Positions 58,900 to 64,000 of a stretch of 64,000 nucleotides of DNA are shown here, piece by piece. Numbering within the stretch: position 1 is the stretch's first letter; the number at the start of each line of letters is the position of its first letter. The stretch spans positions 1 through 64,000 of the forward strand of contig PLBK01000007.1 in assembly GCA_003134505.1 (NCBI GenBank). Direction: 5' to 3'. The notes under the pieces were generated by a model, which saw only the letters and a list, made by a program, of their open reading frames with translations, ran no database searches and was not told where the DNA came from. Source of the stretch: Actinomycetota bacterium. Lineage in GTDB: Bacteria > Actinomycetota > Thermoleophilia > Gaiellales > Gaiellaceae. A program made the position numbers and the translations under genes.

Positions 58900-61137
58900 C
58901 TAGCCGGTCAGCCGGAGCTCGACGGCGGGCGCGCCCGGCACGATCGCGGCCGTCTCTCGCGCGTGGAGGAGTGTCGTCTTCACGATCAGCTTTGCGCGCG
59001 CGTAGTTGTCCATCATCGTCGGCACCGGGCCGACGGCGTGCCCGAGCGCGTAGCCGGCCGCGTTCTGTCCCATCGCGCGGTAGGAGTCGAGCGAGTAGAG
59101 CGGTGACATGCCGAACAGCTCGAGGTTGTCGAGCGTCTGCAGGTCGGAGCGGTGGATGACGGCGGTGCCCTTCGACTGGAGGCCGAGCGCGATCCCCGAG
59201 CCGGAGAGGAGCGCGCCGTCATGCCCGACGAAGGCGACGTCCGACGAGCGGCGGACGCGCACGAGCCGCGGCTCGGCCCCGCCCGCCCGTATGCCGTCGC
59301 AGAGCGCCGCCAGCACGTCGGCATGTGAGAGCCCGTTGATCGTGGCACGCAGTGCGTCGCCGAACGCCGGCCCGACCGCGACGACCACTTCGTCCGCGCG
59401 CTCGCTCACCGCAGCCTCCCCCGCCTCGACAACGACCGGCTCGCCGGCGGCGGCCTCCTCGAGCAGCTTGCGCGGGTCGACGACGTACGGTAGCGACTGC
59501 AAGAGCTCCCAGCGCGCACCGTCCAGCCGATAGCCCGTCCCCGGGCCGGCGTAGAGGTTCGGGTCGTTGACCGCCGAGTGGACGGTCCCCTCGGCGTCGA
59601 TCACGGCCGCCGTCTGCAGGTAGTCGGCCGAGACCCGCTGGCGCTGCATGCCGACGATCGCCTCCGCCACCTCGGTAAAGCCGCGCTCGTCGAGCGCCCG
59701 GACGACGTCGGCGCTCGTCGTTCCCGCCGCCAGCAGCCCGTCGGCGGCCTCGGCGTCGGCGCCGCGGTCCCGATCCGGGAGATCCCGGCTCGTGGAGCCG
59801 TACGTCGCCGCCTCGATCTCGGCGTCGGTGACAGCCGGCAAGCCCAGCCCCTCGAAAACGGCCTGGATCGCCCGCGCGGCCCGCTCGCGCACGGCGACCA
59901 CGTCCGCCTCCGCGGCGGGCTCGATCCCGGCGTCGACCTGCCAGTCGCGCTGGACGGTCATCCATTCCTCGAGGTCGTCCGCGTCGTAGTTGCCGCCGCC
60001 GAACATGTTGTCGTAGCGGGGCATGACCGAATAGCCCGAGGTGACGAAGTCCGTCCCGGGCAAGAATTGCCCCATCAGCTTCGCCGTCTTGCGGATCTCC
60101 GAGTGCGAGGCGATCGCGTCGTTGCCGGACGCCACCTCGAGGTCGAGCCAGGCGGCGATCATGTTCTCCGCCAGGATCTCGCGTGTGCCGCCGGGCACGG
60201 CCAGCGCGAGCGCGACGCACGAGATCGAGCCGTTCTGGACCCCCTGCGAGCCGGCGGCACGCACGGCTGCGAGGCAGCGCGCCTCGAGGTAGAGCATCGA
60301 GTAGCCGAGCGAGCGGCCCATCAGCGCCTCCGAGCCGCCGCCCGACGTGAAGCGGATCTTGACGCCGCGCGACGCGTAGGCGGAACCGAGGAACGCCTTC
60401 GACCAGGGCGTGTCGTCGCCGTCCACGAAGACCGGCTCGGTGCCGTACACCGACAGCGTCTCCGCGTAGGTGACGAGCCCGCGGATCGCCAGGTCGAGGT
60501 TCCGTCGCTCCTCGACCGCGCACTGGGTCATCACGCCCGGGCGGCCGGTCTGCGCGCCGACGAGGATCGCGATCGCGTTCAACGGCGCGTAGCGGGACAC
60601 GCCCACCGTCGTCTCGACCTCGGCGAAGCCGCGCGCCGCGGCCTCGGCGGCGTCGGCGGCGAGCAGAGCCGGGTTGTCCTTCAGGTTCGTGACGTGCGCC
60701 TGGTTCGCCGGCGCACGCCGCGCCCGCAGCTTCTTGAGCGCGAACATCGTCTCGACGGGATCGAGCCGGGAGGCAACGCGGGCCAGCCGGGCCGGGGTCA
60801 GGCCCCTCGAGAGGCGGACGAGCTGGTCGCGCGGGCAGTCCACGTCCACGAGCCGGCGGGCGATCTCCTCGTCCGTCAGCACCTCGGCCTCGGCGGCCGC
60901 GTCCACGTCGATCCCGTACCGGGCGATGAAGTGGTCGATCACGTCGAAGTCCGGCTCGCGGCGCCCGTCGATCTCGACGACACGGCCGTCCTCGACGACG
61001 AGGCTCGGATCCGGATCGTTCGGCCCGTCCATGGCGACGAGCCCGAGCTCGGGGTACGGCGAGACGAGCAGCTCGCGCCGGAGCTCGCGCTGCTCGCGCG
61101 AGACGAAGCGCTCAGACCTGCGCGCGTTCTGCGGCAA
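58900..61137 (-). CDS. B12-dependent diol/glycerol dehydratase, large and medium subunits fused
   Basis: A 745-residue protein. The first about 560 residues are the large (PduC/DhaB1) subunit: GFAEVETTVGVSRYAPLNAIAILVG, VMTQCAVEERRNLDL, YAETLSVYGTEPVFVDGDDTPWSKAFLGSAYASRG, LEARCLAAVRAAGSQGVQNGS and MGQFLPGTDFVTSGYS. From about 575 it continues as the medium subunit (SDVAFVGHDGALLSGSGIALGLQSKGTAVIHRSDLQTLDNLELFGMSPLY and YARAKLIVKTTLL). It removes water from a 1,2-diol or glycerol using adenosylcobalamin. The small subunit precedes it; no reactivase gene is in the window. Confidence 0.92.
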   Translation of the reverse strand: MPQNARRSERFVSREQRELRRELLVSPYPELGLVAMDGPNDPDPSLVVEDGRVVEIDGRREPDFDVIDHFIARYGIDVDAAAEAEVLTDEEIARRLVDVDCPRDQLVRLSRGLTPARLARVASRLDPVETMFALKKLRARRAPANQAHVTNLKDNPALLAADAAEAAARGFAEVETTVGVSRYAPLNAIAILVGAQTGRPGVMTQCAVEERRNLDLAIRGLVTYAETLSVYGTEPVFVDGDDTPWSKAFLGSAYASRGVKIRFTSGGGSEALMGRSLGYSMLYLEARCLAAVRAAGSQGVQNGSISCVALALAVPGGTREILAENMIAAWLDLEVASGNDAIASHSEIRKTAKLMGQFLPGTDFVTSGYSVMPRYDNMFGGGNYDADDLEEWMTVQRDWQVDAGIEPAAEADVVAVRERAARAIQAVFEGLGLPAVTDAEIEAATYGSTSRDLPDRDRGADAEAADGLLAAGTTSADVVRALDERGFTEVAEAIVGMQRQRVSADYLQTAAVIDAEGTVHSAVNDPNLYAGPGTGYRLDGARWELLQSLPYVVDPRKLLEEAAAGEPVVVEAGEAAVSERADEVVVAVGPAFGDALRATINGLSHADVLAALCDGIRAGGAEPRLVRVRRSSDVAFVGHDGALLSGSGIALGLQSKGTAVIHRSDLQTLDNLELFGMSPLYSLDSYRAMGQNAAGYALGHAVGPVPTMMDNYARAKLIVKTTLLHARETAAIVPGAPAVELRLTG

Positions 61138-61540
61138 GCAGCCCCCGCTTCGCGTAGACGTCCCGGGCCTCGCGCACGAATGCGGCGGTGAGCGGCGCCG
61201 CCCACTCGGTCTCGAGCCGCCGCGCCCACTCCTCGAGCTCCTCCGCCGAGGAGCGATGCGGGCGTAGCGCCGTGTAGATCTCGAGGATCGAGTCCGCCGG
61301 AACGCTCGCCAGCTCGGCCGCCCGCGCGAGGTTCTCCGCCAGCGGACGGCGCCCTGCGGCGAGCGCGATCGCCGACTGGCGCCGGAGCGTCTCCGGTGTG
61401 GCGCGCAGGTCGTCTGGCCCGATCCGGCCGTCGCGAACCGCCTCGAGCGTCACCTCGCCGAGGGAGTGGCCGCCCGGCGTCGAGACGAGATCGGGCCGCT
61501 TCTGCCCGAGCGGGTAGTCGGTGTTGGGGTCGAATCTCAT
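61112..61540 (-). CDS. Diol/glycerol dehydratase small subunit
   Basis: A 142-residue PduE-type subunit: [78 protein letters not shown]. It caps the active site of the dehydratase. The gene overlaps the large-subunit start by 26 bases, the largest same-strand overlap in the window. ATG 61540 lies eight bases after the minus-strand TAAGCT box. Confidence 0.92.
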   Translation of the reverse strand: MRFDPNTDYPLGQKRPDLVSTPGGHSLGEVTLEAVRDGRIGPDDLRATPETLRRQSAIALAAGRRPLAENLARAAELASVPADSILEIYTALRPHRSSAEELEEWARRLETEWAAPLTAAFVREARDVYAKRGLLAAERAQV

Positions 61541-61548
61541 CGCGTCAG

Positions 61549-61558
61549 AGCTTAAGGT
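61549..61558. promoter_or_regulatory. Two opposed -10 boxes sharing TA: dehydratase and SDR starts
   Basis: Minus strand: TAAGCT (61554-61549), eight bases, ATG 61540. Plus strand: TAAGGT (61553-61558), six bases, ATG 61565. The boxes overlap at the central TTAA. Both genes lack a Shine-Dalgarno sequence and are separated by 24 bases, so a single site could serve both directions. Confidence 0.5.
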
Positions 61559-61564
61559 AGGCCG

Positions 61565-62287
61565 ATGGGCGTGACCTACGACTTCTCCGGCCGCTGTGCG
61601 CTCGTCACGGGCGGGGCCAGCGGGATCGGCAAGGCCACGGCCGAGCGGCTGCGCGCGGCCGGGGCGCAGGTCGCCGTCTTCGACCGGCAGGCCGCCGAGG
61701 GTGACTGGCTCGCGCTCGAGGGCGACATCTCGCGCTCGGCCGACGTCGAGGCGGCCGTCCGGAGGGCGGAGACAGAACTCGGGAAGATCGACATCCTCGT
61801 CAACTCGGCCGGCGTCCCGGGTGAGTCGCTCCGCACGGTCGACATGCCCGACGAGGAGTGGCGCCACGTGATGGCGGTGAACGCCGACGGAACCTTCTTC
61901 GCCTGCCGCGCGGTGGTGCCCGGCATGGTCGAGCGGGGCTACGGCCGCATCGTCCTCGTCTCCTCGATCGCGGGCAAGGAGGGCAATCCGATGGCGCCCG
62001 CGTACTCGGCCTCCAAGGCGGCCGTGATCGCGCTCACCAAGGCGCTCGGGAAGGATCTCGCCCGCACGGGCGTGCTCGTCAACTGCGTCGCGCCGGCCGT
62101 GATCGAGACGCCGATCCTCGAGGGGCTGACGTCAGAGCACGTCGACTACATGGTCGAGCGGATCCCGATCGGCCGCATGGGCACGTCCGAGGAGGTGGCG
62201 GCGCTGATCTGCTGGCTGGCGAGCGACGAGTGCTCGTTCTCGACCGGCGCCACGTACGACATCTCCGGCGGCCGCGCCGTCTATTAG
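61565..62287 (+). CDS. Short-chain dehydrogenase/reductase (SDR)
   Basis: A 240-residue SDR. The NAD(P) motif TGGASGIGKATAERL, the NSAG stretch (LVNSAGVPG), catalytic VLVSSIAGKEGNPMAPAYSASKAAV and IETPILEGLTSEHVDYMVERIPIGRMG are present. AVFDRQA after strand 2 suggests NAD(H). It may oxidise an alcohol or hydroxy acid; the dehydratase lies divergently and could supply an aldehyde, but that link is inference. It ends at a hairpin terminator. Confidence 0.93.
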   Translation: MGVTYDFSGRCALVTGGASGIGKATAERLRAAGAQVAVFDRQAAEGDWLALEGDISRSADVEAAVRRAETELGKIDILVNSAGVPGESLRTVDMPDEEWRHVMAVNADGTFFACRAVVPGMVERGYGRIVLVSSIAGKEGNPMAPAYSASKAAVIALTKALGKDLARTGVLVNCVAPAVIETPILEGLTSEHVDYMVERIPIGRMGTSEEVAALICWLASDECSFSTGATYDISGGRAVY

Positions 62288-63164
62288 CACGAGGGAAACG
62301 GCCGGTTTCCCCGTGAGCCCCCTTCCCTTCGTGGTCGCGTATCCGGCGGCCCGAGCTACGCCCGAGCAAAGCCCGGGCTCCGCGGAGGCTGGCATGCGAC
62401 CAATGTGTTGCTAGCTCTAGGTCGGTAAGTCGGCGCGAGCGGAGCAGTTCCGCGATCCGGGCGTGGCCCGTCTCGAGGTCGGAGCCCATCGCGCGGCCGT
62501 CAGGGAACGAGACTTGCACCGAGACCAGCTCGGTGCCGTCCGAAAGCGGCGTCCGTTCGATCGCGATCTCAGCCCCCTTCTGACCGTGCTCGAGCGTCCC
62601 GACGATGAGATCGACACGCGTCACCAGCTCGGCCTCGACGTCCTTCCCGGCCCATTCCTCGGCGATCTCGAGCGCGGTACGGCCTTCGGGGTCGATTCCG
62701 AACGGGTTGGCGCCGTGCTCGAGCAGCACCCGGGCGACACCGAGCGAGCCGCGACGCGCAGCCTCGGCGAGCGGCGAGGCAAGATCCGGGTCGGCGCCCG
62801 CGGCCAGCAGCATTCGCGCGACGTCCTCGTGGCCGTGGCTCGCCGCCCAGCGCAACGGTGTCCACCACTCGTCCTCGCGCAGGTTCGGATCGGCGCCGCG
62901 CGCCAGCAACGCGCGGACGATCCCCGCGTGGCCGTAGCAGGCTGCAGCGCAGAGCGGCGTTCCCTCCAGCTCGCCCCCGCTGATCAGATCGGGATCGGCA
63001 CCGGCCTTCAGGAGCACCCGCGCAAGCTCGATCTCTCCCTGCACCGCCGCCACGTAGAGCGGCGTGCTCCCGTCGAAGCGGCTGTCCGGAGAGGCGCCCC
63101 GCTCGAGCAGCGCGGCGACCGACTCCGCGTCACCTGCGAGCACGGCTTCGACCAGCGTCTCCAC
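62079..63164 (-). CDS. Ankyrin-repeat protein, 3' end antisense to the SDR gene
   Basis: About 360 residues. The first about 190 hold 4-5 ankyrin repeats (DGSTPLYVAAVQGEIELARVLLKAGADPDLI, GTPLCAAACYGHAGIVRALLARGADPNLREDE, WTPLRWAASHGHEDVARMLLAAGADPDLAS, SPLAEAARRGSLGVARVLLEHGANPFG). After that comes ELVTRVDLIVGTLEHGQKGAEIAIERTPLSDGTELVSVQVSFPDG. The frame has no stop until 62079, inside the SDR gene (209 bases antisense); a -1/+1 shift near 62430 would end it at 62417. The start is GTG 63164 or ATG 63179. It should bind protein partners. Confidence 0.7.
   Translation of the reverse strand: METLVEAVLAGDAESVAALLERGASPDSRFDGSTPLYVAAVQGEIELARVLLKAGADPDLISGGELEGTPLCAAACYGHAGIVRALLARGADPNLREDEWWTPLRWAASHGHEDVARMLLAAGADPDLASPLAEAARRGSLGVARVLLEHGANPFGIDPEGRTALEIAEEWAGKDVEAELVTRVDLIVGTLEHGQKGAEIAIERTPLSDGTELVSVQVSFPDGRAMGSDLETGHARIAELLRSRRLTDLELATHWSHASLRGARALLGRSSGRRIRDHEGKGAHGETGRFPRANRRRGRRRCRTWRRSRTSTRRSPASRSAPPPPRTCPCGRSGSARPCSRRALTSAPRGSASRSRPARRS
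62288..62315. terminator. Hairpin terminator after the SDR gene
   Basis: CACG(A)GGGAAAC and GTTTCCCCGTG form an 11-pair stem with one bulged A and a 5-base loop, directly after the SDR stop at 62287. The ankyrin reading frame runs through it on the other strand. Confidence 0.6.
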
Positions 63165-63174
63165 GGTGCCCGCC

Positions 63175-63184
63175 AGCATACGAT
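63175..63184. promoter_or_regulatory. Two opposed -10 boxes sharing TA: ankyrin and FAH starts
   Basis: Plus strand: TACGAT (63179-63184), six bases, GTG 63191. Minus strand: TATGCT (63180-63175), ten bases, GTG 63164. The two share the TA at 63179-63180, as at 61553-61554. Confidence 0.5.
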
Positions 63185-63190
63185 TGGCTC

Positions 63191-63988
63191 GTGACGAGAC
63201 GCGTGCGTTTTCGCGGGCCGGACGGCGTGCACGAGGCCGCCGTCGAGCAGCTGCCGGTCGAGCCGCTCGATCCGGAGACGCTCGAGCTCCCCGAGCCGTA
63301 CGAGCTGCTCATGCCCGTCGAGCCGCCCGAGGTCTGGTGCGCCGGCGTCACGTACGAGCGGAGCCGCGACGCGCGCGTCGACGAGAGCACGATCAAGGAC
63401 GTCTACACGCTCGTCTACGACGCCGAGCGGCCGGAGCTGTTCCTGAAGGATGCGGCCTGCCGGCGGACGGTCGGGCCCGGCCGGCCGATCGGCGTGCGCT
63501 CGGACTCGTCGTGGGACGTACCCGAGCCCGAGATCGGGCTGGTGCTGGGCGAGGGCGGAGCGATCGCCGGCTACACGATCGGAAACGACGTGTCCTCGCG
63601 CGCCATCGAGGGCGAGAACCCGCTCTACCTGCCGCAGGCGAAGCTGTTCGCGGGAGCGTGCGCGATCGGGCCCGCCGTGCTCGTGGCCGACGGCGCCGGA
63701 GCCGTCTTCGACATCCACCTGCGGATCCTCGGGCCGGGCGGTGAGGAGCTGTTCGCCGGCGAGACGTCGACCGCGAGGATGCAGCGGAGCTTCGAGGAGC
63801 TCGTCTCGTGGCTCCGTCGCGACAATCCCGTCCCCGCGGGTAGCGTGCTGCTGACGGGTACCGGGCTCGTCCCGCCGGACGACTTCACGCTCGAGCCGGG
63901 CCAGCGGGTCGAGATCCACGTCCCCGGGATCGGCACGCTGGTGAACCCCGTCGGCCGCGCCGCCGACCTGATCGCAGAGGAGCGCTGA
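63191..63988 (+). CDS. FAH-family enzyme, 2-keto-3-deoxy-sugar-acid-dehydratase-like
   Basis: A 265-residue fumarylacetoacetate-hydrolase-fold enzyme. Metal ligands lie in PEPEIGLVLG and GYTIGNDVSSR. The stretch SRAIEGENPLYLPQAKLFAGACAIGP, after PELFLKDAACRRTVGPG, matches 2-dehydro-3-deoxy-pentonate dehydratases more closely than fumarylacetoacetase. It would turn a 2-keto-3-deoxy sugar acid into a 2-oxo semialdehyde. GTG 63191 has TACGAT six bases upstream. The next gene starts at 63994 with GAGGAG ahead, so an operon is likely; an aldehyde dehydrogenase would be expected there. Confidence 0.82.
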   Translation: MTRRVRFRGPDGVHEAAVEQLPVEPLDPETLELPEPYELLMPVEPPEVWCAGVTYERSRDARVDESTIKDVYTLVYDAERPELFLKDAACRRTVGPGRPIGVRSDSSWDVPEPEIGLVLGEGGAIAGYTIGNDVSSRAIEGENPLYLPQAKLFAGACAIGPAVLVADGAGAVFDIHLRILGPGGEELFAGETSTARMQRSFEELVSWLRRDNPVPAGSVLLTGTGLVPPDDFTLEPGQRVEIHVPGIGTLVNPVGRAADLIAEER

Positions 63989-63993
63989 CACCG

Positions 63994-64000
63994 ATGACCG
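63994..64000 (+). CDS. Start of the next gene (cut by window edge)
   Basis: ATG 63994, three bases after the FAH stop (TGA), preceded by GAGGAG. Only two codons are visible; the product cannot be told. Confidence 0.3.

Noticed and set aside
62316-62420. tRNA or other small RNA in the gap after the SDR terminator
   Set aside because: No T-loop GTTCGA-type sequence or cloverleaf pairing was found; only short GC-rich inverted repeats.

Overview
The window is about 70% GC, with third codon positions almost always G or C, very tight head-to-tail genes, many GTG and TTG starts and actinobacterial families (BTAD/SARP regulator, ECF42 sigma factor with its DGPF/YCII partner). I infer an actinobacterium, most likely of the class Thermoleophilia (Gaiellales or Solirubrobacterales type). 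That placement is inference; no rRNA or marker gene is present. I found no tRNA, rRNA, CRISPR array, transposase or phage gene.

Layout. 1-570 is the 3' end of malate synthase, joined to a FAD amine oxidase. 2008-4922 holds a GNAT protein, a secreted beta-helix protein and a nitroreductase. 4919-15014 (minus) is one roughly 10-kb operon: VOC protein, LivH, LivM, LivK, LivG, LivF, a lipoprotein propeller, the two halves of a Tm-1-like protein, a cupin and a quinone-oxidoreductase-like enzyme. A divergent LysR gene (15090) faces it. 16011-17872 carries a LarA-like gene and a DUF1858-like gene with a block of hairpins between them. 17980-25672 (plus) is an overlapping operon: PfkB kinase, amine oxidase, the three subunits of a molybdenum hydroxylase, an acyl-CoA ligase and an enoyl-CoA hydratase. 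25669-30834 (minus) is a catabolic operon: NIPSNAP, SDR, cupin, ThDP enzyme, SRPBCC, RidA and amidase.

30870-36472 holds a GNAT gene, the DGPF/ECF42 pair behind a matching promoter, a cupin, RraA, an AMP-ligase and an anchored HNH-like protein. 36476-39490 (minus) is SMP-30 lactonase, isochorismatase-like protein, zinc alcohol dehydrogenase and thioesterase. 40588-44106 (minus) is a CoxD/CoxE/XdhC maturation set ending in msrB; it probably serves the two molybdenum hydroxylases in the window. Then come a subtilase with a tryptophan-pentad tail, a GGDEF-EAL protein with a degraded EAL site, an FMN-type protein, and a second molybdenum hydroxylase (49279-53064) whose large subunit is split into two genes. 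55380 encodes a very unusual one-polypeptide regulator: SARP/BTAD, membrane helix, beta-propeller and OppA-like binding domain. The end carries a B12-type diol dehydratase (large and medium subunits fused, small subunit separate), an SDR, an ankyrin protein and a FAH-family dehydratase.

Two themes run through the window. First, at least ten transcription units begin with a TANNNT-type hexamer only 6-10 bases before an ATG or GTG that has no Shine-Dalgarno sequence, so leaderless mRNAs are probably common. In two divergent pairs the opposed hexamers share their TA. Second, genes inside operons are joined by 4-base (ATGA, GTGA, TTGA) or 1-base (TGATG) overlaps. The predicted metabolism is heterotrophic breakdown of imported organic acids, amines or aromatic-like compounds through molybdenum hydroxylases, CoA ligases, cupins, RraA and FAH enzymes; the actual substrates cannot be read from the sequence.
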